NCBI GenBank assembly: GCA_021815525.1
Contig: JAKAGN010000059.1
Location: forward strand, 1-10,214
DNA length: 10,214 bases
Direction of reading: 5' to 3'
Source of the DNA: Deltaproteobacteria bacterium
GTDB lineage: Bacteria; Desulfobacterota; Desulfobacteria; Desulfobacterales; Desulfatibacillaceae
Shown here: positions 1 to 6,521 of the stretch, one piece after another
How positions within the stretch are numbered: the first letter of the stretch is position 1
Layout: each line of letters starts with the position of its first letter
Made by a program: the position numbers and the translations under genes
Notes under the pieces: generated by a model
The model's input: the letters and a program-made list of their open reading frames with translations, nothing else
What the model was told of the DNA's origin: nothing
The model's database searches: none

Positions 1-2
1 AA

Positions 3-365
3 AATGTGCACTACTGGGACGAATCGCTCAAATCGCTCGAGGAAGTTCGTGAATATGGCGCACCGTTATCGACGGCGGAAGGATCGATGGCTTTTGTCAA
101 ACACCTTACTGAGGTAATGGCGCCTGAGCCAATCCAAGACTTTCAGCACGAGCTGCATACGAGACAACTTCGTGGAGAATTGTTCCCAATCCCTTTACTC
201 CTGCTTTATGCCGAGCACGATCCCATGGTGCCAGCATATTTCGGCGACATAATGGCAGCTCGCACAGGAGCGCCATTGATACGCCTTCAACAAGCTTCTC
301 ACTTTGCGCATGTTGATAATCCGAAGGCCTTCCTCGATGCCGCGTTGCCTTGGTTATTGAAATAA
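3..365 (+). CDS. Alpha/beta hydrolase, C-terminal part (5' end outside window)
   Basis: The reading frame is open from the left edge, so the visible 120 residues are the C-terminal part of a longer protein. The GTG at 6-8 is probably internal, because an alpha/beta hydrolase usually has about 250-300 residues and the nucleophile elbow is missing here. Visible family features are a hydrophobic strand (IPLLLLYAEHD) followed by PMVP, which carries the acid of the triad (Asp72 counted from the GTG), and SHFAHVDNP near the end, which carries the catalytic His (probably His99). The last residues (FLDAALPWLLK) form the usual final helix. Substrate cannot be told from this part; esterase, haloalkane-dehalogenase-like or C-C hydrolase roles are all possible. 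It is the only plus-strand gene and converges on the minus-strand genes. The base composition is more A/T-rich than the catabolic cluster. Confidence 0.8.
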   Translation, partial: NVHYWDESLKSLEEVREYGAPLSTAEGSMAFVKHLTEVMAPEPIQDFQHELHTRQLRGELFPIPLLLLYAEHDPMVPAYFGDIMAARTGAPLIRLQQASHFAHVDNPKAFLDAALPWLLK

Positions 366-377
366 GACAGGTTTGTT

Positions 378-403
378 GGTTCTTATGCAACGAATAAAGA
401 ACC
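378..403. repeat. 7-bp inverted repeat downstream of hydrolase gene
   Basis: GGTTCTT at 378-384 pairs exactly with AAGAACC at 397-403 around a 12-nt loop. It starts 12 bases after the hydrolase stop codon and could be a transcription-end hairpin, but no T-run follows on either strand, so it is listed only as an inverted repeat. Confidence 0.35.
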
Positions 404-404
404 A

Positions 405-563
405 CTAAAAAGTTGGACACGGGATAGCGGCAATGCCGCCCTTGTGTGCTCTGGTTTTTCTTGGATGACCAGATACTTTGCGCAGAATCACTAAACCGAC
501 CCGATGGCCCAGCCACACATTTTGTGGTTCCTGTTTTTCAAAAATTATCACTATCTGCCACAT
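405..563 (-). CDS. Small hypothetical protein, 52 aa
   Basis: I do not recognise this protein. The start is chosen at the ATG at 563, because it is preceded by a very good ribosome binding site (GGGGAGG, complement of 571-577, 7 nt upstream). A longer frame opens at 608 but lacks such a site. The product begins MWQIVIIFEKQEP, is rich in basic residues in its second half (HPRKTRAHKGG) and ends AIPCPTF. There is no signal peptide or clear membrane segment. It sits alone in an A/T-richer stretch between the hydrolase gene and transposon debris. It may be a real small gene, a remnant of a mobile element, or chance coding with a fortuitous ribosome binding site. Confidence 0.35.
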   Translation of the reverse strand: MWQIVIIFEKQEPQNVWLGHRVGLVILRKVSGHPRKTRAHKGGIAAIPCPTF

Positions 564-671
564 TTGATTGCCTCCCCAATTTTTCAGCTCAATGAAAGCT
601 AAGCTCATTCCACATTATTGCCACCAGGGATGAAACGATCATCAAAGCAAGCGAAAACCGAATAATCCTAA

Positions 672-694
672 AAGCCGACCCTGAAGGCTGGCTT
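672..694 (-). terminator. Possible terminator after the HTH fragment
   Basis: On the minus strand AAGCCAGCC, loop TTCAG, then GGTCGGCTT form a 9-position stem with one mismatch and one G-T pair, followed by TTTTAGG. It lies about 20 bases beyond the stop codon of the minus-strand HTH ORF, which fits a weak factor-independent terminator. The T-run is short and the stem imperfect. Confidence 0.35.
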
Positions 695-712
695 TCTTGG
701 TTGCTCTTGGTC

Positions 713-1072
713 CTATGAACAATCGGTAGTAAGGCCGAATTGACGGCGCTGCTCCTCCCAATCCTCCGGGAAGCCCTGGGTTAGCTTGGCCAGGGACAGC
801 CCGTCCGGCTCCTCGCCGTTGATGATCTTCTCGACGATGTCCGGGGCCAGAGTCGCCAGCTTCAGGATGCGGGTGACGTAGGAGCCGTCCACCTCCAGGC
901 GGGCCGCCAGGTCGCTTATGGATTTGACCTGCCCGGTTTCCAGGCACTCGGCCCAGGAAAAAGCCCGGGCAAGGCCCTGGACGACCGCCGACTGGACCGG
1001 CTCTATGGCCCCGGGGATTTCGCCGCGTTTGCCGTAAGTGCGCCCAACCGCATGGTCGGAGCGCATACCCAT
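713..1072 (-). CDS. Helix-turn-helix protein fragment fused to IS630 residues
   Basis: The segment from about residue 20 on (IEPVQSAVVQGLARAFSWAECLETG) reads as a DNA-binding module. It contains a helix-turn-helix, SISDLAARLEVDGSYVTRILKL at residues ~51-72, followed by APDIVEKIINGEEPDGLSLAKLTQ and FPEDWEEQRRQFG. From memory it resembles small ParB/KorB-like HTH proteins encoded beside phage or transposon site-specific recombinases; I cannot confirm this by search. The first ~18 residues (GMRSDHAVGRTYGKRG) are not part of that family. They are the IS630 transposase region just after its first catalytic Asp, read in the same frame, so the ORF is a chimera. The frame is open up to the TAG at 1136-1138. 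No recombinase gene is adjacent. It is probably a non-functional remnant. Confidence 0.5.
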   Translation of the reverse strand: MGMRSDHAVGRTYGKRGEIPGAIEPVQSAVVQGLARAFSWAECLETGQVKSISDLAARLEVDGSYVTRILKLATLAPDIVEKIINGEEPDGLSLAKLTQGFPEDWEEQRRQFGLTTDCS

Positions 1073-1595
1073 CCCGTCGCCCCAGAGAATGATCGCGTTT
1101 TCGGCGCGGGCCTGTTTGTGGATGGCCGGATAGTCCTAGTCCATCCAAATTTTAACCGCCGCCGGGTAGCGCTCGTAGGCCCTTTTCAGTGGCTTTTGCG
1201 GAGTGTAGCCCCAGCGCTTCAGGTAGCGTCCCACGGTCCAGCGGGAAAGGCGGATGTCGAAACGGTCTTCGATCAGAGCGCCACGCTTTCGCGGGTCCAC
1301 AAATGAAAGGAAAATGCAATTAATCCGGCATGTTGTCCTTGATGGACCGAGCGATTTTGGCGGCCTGCCAGGGCAGAAGCGCGCCGCCCTTGGGGCGTCC
1401 CTGCCTTCCGGTTTTGAGGCCCTCCAAACCCCGAGCTCGATATATCTTGACCCAGGTGTTGACGGATCGCGTGGTCACTCCAAAGACCTGGGCCACTTCT
1501 TTTTGCGTCTTCCCGTCCAAAACCGTCTGGACGGCGCGAATACGGAATGCTTCCTGTGCCTTGGGACTCAATTTGCGGGTGTCGTTGAAGTTCAT
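1022..1595 (-). pseudogene. IS630-family transposase, decayed and truncated
   Basis: The minus strand from the ATG at 1595 encodes MNFNDTRKLSPKAQEAFRIR, an HTH (QKEVAQVFGVTTRSVNTWVKIYRARG) and GRPKGGALLPWQAAKIARSI, the typical N-terminus of IS630/Tc1-like transposases. The rest is recognisable only by joining frames. A TAA (1320-1322) follows NMPD where the family has PDQL. FHLWTRESVA continues in a second frame (shift near 1300-1310). LIEDRFDIRLSRWTVGRYLKRWGYTPQKPLKRAYER continues in a third (shift near 1273-1282). A TAG (1136-1138) interrupts WMD*DYPAI. It then reaches WGDGMGMRSDHAVGRTYGKRG, with the first DDE Asp codon at 1076-1078. Similarity ends near 1012-1024, so the second Asp and final acidic residue are missing. 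Two nonsense codons, two frameshifts and 3' truncation make it inactive. Confidence 0.85.
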
Positions 1596-1619
1596 GGTCA
1601 AACCATAACACATCCCGCG

Positions 1620-1659
1620 ATAAATAGAATATTTATTGCTCCGAATAATAACCGGTTAT
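1620..1659. repeat. Two adjacent short palindromes upstream of the transposase remnant
   Basis: ATAAATA (1620-1626), spacer GAA, TATTTAT (1630-1636) is followed by a perfect 12-bp palindrome ATAACCGGTTAT at 1648-1659. The pair lies in the A/T-rich gap between the transposase remnant and the acyltransferase gene. It could be an old IS end, an operator or simply A/T-rich sequence. No matching IS right-end repeat is visible, because that end is lost. Confidence 0.3.
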
Positions 1660-1738
1660 GGAAAGAACTATATGGCGCGGTTCGGACCGGAGCCGGTGAA
1701 CAGCTCCCCCAAGGCGGTTCGCGTTTTGGACCGGCCTG

Positions 1739-2566
1739 TCACAACCGGGTGAGCGTCCTGCGCAAAAACCCCTTGTTCATGTCCTGCTCGCGCTCTATGA
1801 GGAGCCTGCCGATCTGATCCGTGATGGAGTCGCCCACTTCCTTTCGGATGCCGTACAACACGGCCCTGTCGTTGGCGGCGCCCTTGAAGTGTTCGGTATC
1901 GATGGGCTTTCCGAATGAAAAATAGAAGCGTTCCGGCCGGGGTATGATTGTGGGGCCGATTCCCCTGGCTATGGGCGGAATGGCCTCGCCGTTCCGCATG
2001 ATTCCCCGCACTATGCCCTTCCTGGCGAGGATTTTCCCCATCCAGGATTTCAGGAAATCGTCCGCGTCGTAAAGGATGGTCCACGCGTTTTCAGGCCCCA
2101 CCGAGGCCATGGGCAGGATGCGGTAGCCGTGCTGCACCGCCATGCGCACGAATCCGGCCCGCTCCTTCCAGATGAGCTTGTAACGTTCTCCCCGGCGCTT
2201 GCACACCTCCCGGCCGCCTCCTGGAAAGACCATTATGTTTTCGCGGGCTTCCATGAGATCGGCGCAGTTTTTGGGGGTTCCCTTCACCCCGCCAAGGGCC
2301 TTGACCAAATCGCCCCACACGGGCACCAAAAAGTGAAACTTGTCAGCCAACATCCGAAGATATATACCTTTTTCCCTGCAAAGACCGGCCGCTATCAGCG
2401 GAATGTCTGATATCCCGTAGATGGTGTGGTTTCCCACGAAAAGAAAGGGGCCATGATCGGGTATGTTGGAAAGCCCATTGAAAACCGGGGAAAAATAGGC
2501 CCGGAAAGGCGCCGTCAAAAGCCACATGGTGTTGGGCGAAAGCCTCACGTAGTCCAACTTTTTCAC
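1739..2566 (-). CDS. PlsC-like acyltransferase (lysophospholipid/DGAT-type family)
   Basis: A 275-residue acyltransferase, expected at the cytoplasmic face of the membrane, that would transfer an acyl group from acyl-CoA or acyl-ACP to a lipid hydroxyl. Motif I is GNHTIYGISD at residues 45-54. Here the His and Asp are separated by six residues, as in the TMEM68/phytyl-ester-synthase-type branch, rather than by four as in classic PlsC (HX4D). Block III is FPGGGRE at 114-120, followed by YKLIWKERAGFVRMAVQHGYRILPMASVGPEN, also typical of that branch. The N-terminus (WLLTAPFRAYFSPVFNGL) is hydrophobic. The start is GTG, with only a distant GAGG upstream, so the start is uncertain. It is the last minus-strand gene of the cluster, 89 bases after the solute-binding protein, and need not belong to the same pathway. 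Family is clear; acceptor lipid is unknown. Confidence 0.85.
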   Translation of the reverse strand: MKKLDYVRLSPNTMWLLTAPFRAYFSPVFNGLSNIPDHGPFLFVGNHTIYGISDIPLIAAGLCREKGIYLRMLADKFHFLVPVWGDLVKALGGVKGTPKNCADLMEARENIMVFPGGGREVCKRRGERYKLIWKERAGFVRMAVQHGYRILPMASVGPENAWTILYDADDFLKSWMGKILARKGIVRGIMRNGEAIPPIARGIGPTIIPRPERFYFSFGKPIDTEHFKGAANDRAVLYGIRKEVGDSITDQIGRLLIEREQDMNKGFLRRTLTRL

Positions 2567-2655
2567 GGTAAGTTACATGCCTCGCATATCCGTGCTTCGA
2601 CTCGCTGGAAAAGAGCTTCCAGACGTCCTGGTTTCAAGAGCGACTATGACGCGTT

Positions 2656-3684
2656 CTATCCGCTTTTTCTTGAAGAGCGGTACTGGGCCAGGAGCCCTTT
2701 GATTTCATTTAAGAGTTCGCGGCTGTAAAGTTTTCCGGCAAACTCGTCCCATAGGGGGATGGTTTTATTGCGAATATCCCTGATCTCATCCGGGGACGAA
2801 GTCACAAATTTCAATCCATAGTCCTTCATGGCCTTAAGTGCTTTTTCGGTATCCAGGCGGCTAGCCTTGCAAAAATCATCGGCCCATTTTCCGCGCCCTT
2901 CCACGATGGCCCGCTGATACTGCGGCTGCAATTGACCCCAGGCTTTGTCGCTGCAAACGGTAAAGGCCGGAAAATATCGGCACTTCATGGGATTCACATA
3001 TTGGAAGGTCGAATAGAGCTGGGCGCCCACCACGAAGAGGGCCGGAGTGAACGCCGCGTCGGATATTCCGCTTTTTATCGATGCCGGAATTTCAGTAACC
3101 GCCGATATAACCGGATGAGTTCCAAGCTGCTCCAAAAACCTGCCTTCCATGGAGCCGGACCAGATGATGAAACGGGCTTTGGAAAAATCGGCCAGCCTGG
3201 TTATGGGAAATCTTATGGAATATATCTGGTCGAAATCCTGGTCCAGCCACAACAGAAGCCTGAATCCGTCCGCGGAGATGAGGCTGTCGAAGCGCTGAGT
3301 CATCTTTTTCTTTATGTAGTCAACCTCTTCATAATTGTTGAAGAGGAATGGCAGGCTAAGCACGGTTAAGGGCTTTGACATGTTCAAAGTCCCCTCGGCG
3401 GACATGCCGGCGGCCTGAATCTGACCTATCCGCATTTTTTGCAGGTACTGGCCGTCGTCTCCCATTACTCCGCCCCAATAAACCTTTACGGCAAGGTTGC
3501 CGTTGGTGGCCTTGGACAGGGCGGGAACGAGGATGGAGGCGAATTCCTTCGCATATCCCACATTCTGGGGAGCCAGCGTGGCCACTTTCCAGCTGATTTT
3601 TTCAGCCGCCGAACATTCGCCCGTTATCGAAAGAGCAAGCAGCAACGTAATGCAAGCTCCCGTTATCCTGTAAATGAACCGCAT
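2656..3684 (-). CDS. TRAP transporter solute-binding protein, DctP family
   Basis: A 342-residue periplasmic binding protein of a tripartite ATP-independent periplasmic (TRAP) transporter, which binds a carboxylate-type solute and delivers it to DctQ/DctM-type membrane subunits. It has a signal peptide (MRFIYRITGACITLLLALSI, basic then hydrophobic), with likely cleavage after SAA at residue 27. The TGEC sequence is not a good lipobox. The mature protein begins ISWKVATLAPQNVGYAKEFASILVPALSKATNGNLAVKVYWGGVMGDD, a classic DctP start, followed by the QMRIGQIQAAGMS-type region and LPFLFNNYEEVDY. The later ARFIIWSG and EIPASIKSGISDAAFTP are the usual ligand-domain segments. A strong ribosome binding site (AAGGAGG, 8 nt before ATG) supports the start. 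No DctQ or DctM gene is in the window, so the partners are elsewhere or this is an orphan receptor. Confidence 0.9.
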   Translation of the reverse strand: MRFIYRITGACITLLLALSITGECSAAEKISWKVATLAPQNVGYAKEFASILVPALSKATNGNLAVKVYWGGVMGDDGQYLQKMRIGQIQAAGMSAEGTLNMSKPLTVLSLPFLFNNYEEVDYIKKKMTQRFDSLISADGFRLLLWLDQDFDQIYSIRFPITRLADFSKARFIIWSGSMEGRFLEQLGTHPVISAVTEIPASIKSGISDAAFTPALFVVGAQLYSTFQYVNPMKCRYFPAFTVCSDKAWGQLQPQYQRAIVEGRGKWADDFCKASRLDTEKALKAMKDYGLKFVTSSPDEIRDIRNKTIPLWDEFAGKLYSRELLNEIKGLLAQYRSSRKSG

Positions 3685-3802
3685 GGCGTGTTCCTCCTTT
3701 TCGTTTTCTTATGAGACCGTTTGTGGCCGGCTTGCGGAGTTCTCAATGGCGAGGGATGGGATTTACCACTTTTATTCCGGGGAAGCTTTAGGCGGAGGCT
3801 TC

Positions 3803-3839
3803 ATCAAGGCCCGGGATGTGGCAACTCCGGGGCCTTGAT
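3803..3839 (-). terminator. Strong hairpin between amidohydrolase and TRAP gene
   Basis: ATCAAGGCCC at 3803-3812 pairs with GGGCCTTGAT at 3830-3839, and a further GG/CC pair sits inside beyond a single bulged base. The hairpin begins 15 bases after the amidohydrolase stop codon on the minus strand. No T-run follows, so it may be a weak terminator, an RNA-end-protecting structure or a pause site rather than a standard terminator. The loop is 12 nt (3815-3826). Confidence 0.45.
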
Positions 3840-3854
3840 AAAACACGCCGGACA

Positions 3855-4868
3855 TTATTGAATGCGTCTTTTGGAAGTATCGATTCCCAAAAGCCTGCCT
3901 AGGTTTCCGCCGAAAATCTTCCTGCGGTCATCCTCGGTGATGGCCGGATAGCCGTAGCCTTTCTGCAGATCCTCTGGGATCTGGAATTCCCGCAGGCCCT
4001 TTACCGCCGCGGCCACCTGGAACCCGAAGCCTGCAAAATCCGTCCCCCAGATGATCTTGTCCGGCCCCACCCAACGGAGGGCTTCGCCTATGATCTTTCC
4101 GAACTTGCGGGGCGCGCATAAAGCCCAGGGCACAAGCAGCGACAGGCAGACGTAAACGTTGGGATGCCCCATGGCCACCATGTTGAGATCGTCGCAGTAG
4201 GGGTAACCCATGTGGAAGGCCACGATCTTAAGGCCGGGGAAGTCCCGGGCCACGTCGTCCAGAAGCACCGGCAGGGCGTACTTGGATTTCCCCGGAGGCA
4301 CCCAGCAGAATCCCGTGTGGATGTCCAGCACGATGCCGAGCTTCTCCGCCTCCTTGTAAAAAGGCCACAGGTCCGGGTCGTTGATGTAAGTGTCTTCAGG
4401 CGGGTAGAACTTGAATATCTTCGCCCCCCGCTCCTTGACCCAGTATTCAAGCTCCCAGATGCTTTTCTTGACTCCGCCGTGCTTGATGGGGCTTAGGTTC
4501 GGCTGATACAGGAACCGGTCCGGGTGCCTGTCGGCAACCCTTGCCATCTCGCCGTTCGTAACCCACCGGCTGGTGTAGCCGGTGGTGTCCATCATGGACT
4601 CCGGTAAGAGGCAGGCAACATCCACCCCGTGCTTGTCCATCACGCGCAAGAGGATTTCCGGGTCCGCGCTCTTGATCATTTCCCATTCCTCAAGGCTTAA
4701 GAGGAAGGAGTCGGGCATGCCTGTGACCATGGGCCGCGAAATGCTTTCAATGGCCTTCCACCACATCTGAACACCCGGAAAATGCTGGACCGCTTCCATG
4801 TCGCCGATGAGATGGGCCTCCGGGTCGATCTTGAAGAAGTCGTCTTTTACGTTCGTTTCCGTTGTCAT
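3855..4868 (-). CDS. Amidohydrolase-2 family metal-dependent hydrolase/decarboxylase
   Basis: A 337-residue TIM-barrel protein of the amidohydrolase-2 (Pfam Amidohydro_2) group, which includes ACMSD, gamma-resorcylate decarboxylase and related non-oxidative decarboxylases and C-C hydrolases. The N-terminal metal motif is IDPEAHL: Glu17-x-His19 instead of the HxH of classic amidohydrolases, as in the EEH motif of resorcylate/dihydroxybenzoate decarboxylases. Further likely metal or catalytic residues are His184 (LDIHTG), His219 (VAFHMG) and Asp277 (WGTDFAG). The family core MDKHGVDVACLLPE and the C-terminal RRKIFGGNLGRLLGI are present. The start is supported by AGGAGA 8 nt upstream. It lies downstream of the OYE-family gene with palindrome element A between them. 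Decarboxylation or hydrolysis of a ring-derived acid is an inference from family and neighbours. Confidence 0.85.
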   Translation of the reverse strand: MTTETNVKDDFFKIDPEAHLIGDMEAVQHFPGVQMWWKAIESISRPMVTGMPDSFLLSLEEWEMIKSADPEILLRVMDKHGVDVACLLPESMMDTTGYTSRWVTNGEMARVADRHPDRFLYQPNLSPIKHGGVKKSIWELEYWVKERGAKIFKFYPPEDTYINDPDLWPFYKEAEKLGIVLDIHTGFCWVPPGKSKYALPVLLDDVARDFPGLKIVAFHMGYPYCDDLNMVAMGHPNVYVCLSLLVPWALCAPRKFGKIIGEALRWVGPDKIIWGTDFAGFGFQVAAAVKGLREFQIPEDLQKGYGYPAITEDDRRKIFGGNLGRLLGIDTSKRRIQ

Positions 4869-4978
4869 GGCTGCGGTCTCCTGGACTGGTTCGTTCTTGT
4901 TATATTTGGTGGAACCGTAAAAGCACTGCGGAAAACTTTTTTAAATCCATGAAAGCGTCGATGTCATCCAAACACACC

Positions 4979-5106
4979 TGACGGCTTAGTATAAAAGGCG
5001 TCAGGCAAGGCGCACGAGCCAGGGCGGGAGGAATAATACTTGTCGTATATGACCGACCGCCCTGGCGATGTGCAACGCAGCATCACGCCTTTTTACGAAG
5101 CCGTCA
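4979..5106. repeat. Long imperfect palindrome, element A
   Basis: A 128-bp inverted repeat. The outer stem TGACGGCTT (4979-4987) pairs with AAGCCGTCA (5098-5106). The middle stem AAAAGGCGT pairs with ACGCCTTTT. GCAC pairs with GTGC, and the inner stem GCCAGGGCGG (5018-5027) pairs with CCGCCCTGGC (5057-5066). The 29-nt loop begins GAGGAATAATACTT and ends GTATATGACCGA. The loop and the asymmetric internal motifs (GCAAGG on the left arm, CAGCA on the right) are shared with element B, while the stem sequences differ. The right end overlaps the stop codon of the OYE-family gene (TGA, complement of 5104-5106). As RNA this would form a very stable structure between two genes of the cluster. Confidence 0.85.
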
Positions 5107-6498
5107 TATCTGGGGAAGGCCGTGGGCCCTTTTCATGAACTTGGCCACCTTGTTCTGAAGCTCCGGGGTGTCCAGCCAGAACTCGGGGTAGAGCTTTTCC
5201 TTGCCCGCCAGTGGGTTTACAGTGCAGCCCAGCCAGTGTGCGGTCATGAGGTCGGAGTAGCATTTGCCGCAGCGCACGCACTTTACGATGTCTTTTATCC
5301 GCCCCTCCTTGGCCTTGACGGGCCAGAAAGGGTCCGCGATGGACTGGCGTCCCAAGGAGATTATATCGGTCTTGCCGCTTGAAATCGCAGCCGCGGCGGT
5401 TTCCGGGTTGATGAAGTTGGGAGTGATGATGGGAAGTCCCTTGGATGCTTCCTTGAAGCCAGGAGCCCAGCGGGTGTAATCATCCTCGCCGTCGGGAGCG
5501 AAGGCGGCGCCGGGGTTTTCGTATGAGCCCTGGGAGATGTCGAAGAAATTGGCCCCCGCATCGGTGCACCAGGCCACCACCTGCTTGATCTCATCATGGG
5601 TTATGCCGCCAGGCATGAGTTCATCGCCGGAAAGACGGACTCCCAGGGGTTTGTTCGGGCCGACGGCCTCCCGGGTCTTGCCGACGATATTGATGAGAAA
5701 ACGCGCGCGGTTTTCCAGGCTTCCGCCGTACTGGTCGTGGCGGTGGTTGCTCCGGGGGGACAGGAACTGGTGGATGAGGTACCCGTGGGGCGCATGGACC
5801 TCCAGGGCGTCGTAGCCCAGCAGGAAGGCGGCGCGGGCCTGGGCTGCGAAACGGTCCTCCAGGTCAATGATTTCAGGTATGGAAAGCGCCCTGGGGGTGT
5901 CTCCGAAGATTACATGGGCCATGTCCGGCATATTCTTCACCAGGACCTCGTAGACCAGCATCCTGAAAGCGGAATACTCCTCATCATTCATGTTCTGGAT
6001 GGTTTCCAGGTCGGGCAGAAGGTGTCCGATTTCCGGAGGGGCAAGACGCTTCAACTGCTTGTGCCAGCCTTTGTTCAGCAAGCGCATGTCGGTTTCCATG
6101 GGAATGGCCGAAGGAGCGCCTGCAGGGCAGTCGCGGCTTTCAGCGTGCGGGTGGCCCTGGCGGCCCCAGCCCGGGGAAAGCTGGATGCAGACCTTGACAC
6201 CTTTGTAATGGTGAAGCACATCCAGCATTTCGCTGTGGAAGCGGTAATAGCGTTCATCGGTCAGAAGCGAAGGGTTGAGTGACTCCTGCCCGCCCCAGCG
6301 GTGTGGGTTCATCACCACGCATTCGGTGATGATGAGCCCGAACCCGCCGCGCGCCCTCATGGCGTACCAGGCGGTCGACTGGTCGCTGTGGTAGCCGAAG
6401 GGGCCGGTGTAGCCGGGATTCATGGGGGCCATGGCTATGCGGTTTTTAAGCTCCATGTCTCCGATGGCGATGGGTTCGAATAACACGTTGGCGCTCAT
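5104..6498 (-). CDS. OYE-family FMN oxidoreductase with Fe-S motif
   Basis: A 464-residue NADH:flavin oxidoreductase/Old Yellow Enzyme barrel that would reduce an activated C=C bond (enoate or dienoyl-CoA) in the cytoplasm. It starts LFEPIAIGDMELKNRIAMAPMN (residues 6-27, FMN barrel start). The active-site segment is EVHAPHGYLIHQFLSPRSN (233-251, with His235, His238 and Tyr240), followed by YGGSLENRARF. The phosphate-binding end is SLGRQSIADPFWP (381-393). Cys407, 410, 413 and 425 form a CX2CX2CX11C cluster motif. The first three spacings match trimethylamine dehydrogenase rather than the CX2CX3CX11C of 2,4-dienoyl-CoA reductase. It has only the barrel, without the C-terminal FAD/NAD(P) domains, so electrons must come from a partner. 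About 40-50 extra residues lie at ~138-207. AAGGAG, 6 nt upstream, supports the start. The gene follows the ligase by 41 bases. Confidence 0.9.
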   Translation of the reverse strand: MSANVLFEPIAIGDMELKNRIAMAPMNPGYTGPFGYHSDQSTAWYAMRARGGFGLIITECVVMNPHRWGGQESLNPSLLTDERYYRFHSEMLDVLHHYKGVKVCIQLSPGWGRQGHPHAESRDCPAGAPSAIPMETDMRLLNKGWHKQLKRLAPPEIGHLLPDLETIQNMNDEEYSAFRMLVYEVLVKNMPDMAHVIFGDTPRALSIPEIIDLEDRFAAQARAAFLLGYDALEVHAPHGYLIHQFLSPRSNHRHDQYGGSLENRARFLINIVGKTREAVGPNKPLGVRLSGDELMPGGITHDEIKQVVAWCTDAGANFFDISQGSYENPGAAFAPDGEDDYTRWAPGFKEASKGLPIITPNFINPETAAAAISSGKTDIISLGRQSIADPFWPVKAKEGRIKDIVKCVRCGKCYSDLMTAHWLGCTVNPLAGKEKLYPEFWLDTPELQNKVAKFMKRAHGLPQI

Positions 6499-6521
6499 GA
6501 CCTTCTCCTTTATTATAGTGG

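Noticed and set aside
642..1148. 168-codon minus-strand ORF
   Set aside because: It is Gly/Arg/Pro-rich, overlaps the HTH and IS630 frame over its whole length, and begins at a TTG inside transposase sequence; it is an out-of-frame shadow.
1254..1817. 187-codon plus-strand ORF
   Set aside because: It is antisense to the transposase remnant and to the end of the acyltransferase gene; the protein has no recognisable features.
4869..4978. Promoter before the amidohydrolase gene (TATAAC on the minus strand)
   Set aside because: A -10-like TATAAC is present, but no acceptable -35 box at proper spacing could be seen, so it is not listed as a feature.
4979..5106. Palindrome element A (and likewise B) as an integron attC site
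   Set aside because: Folded structure with conserved unpaired features is attC-like, but the required RYYYAAC/GTTRRRY core sites are absent at the ends and there is no integrase or cassette pattern.
5596..6282. Long plus-strand ORF opposite the OYE gene, and similar ones at 6558-7268 and 9450-10031
   Set aside because: They lie antisense to clearly real genes, have no ribosome binding site I can support and no family features; long antisense frames are common in GC-rich DNA.
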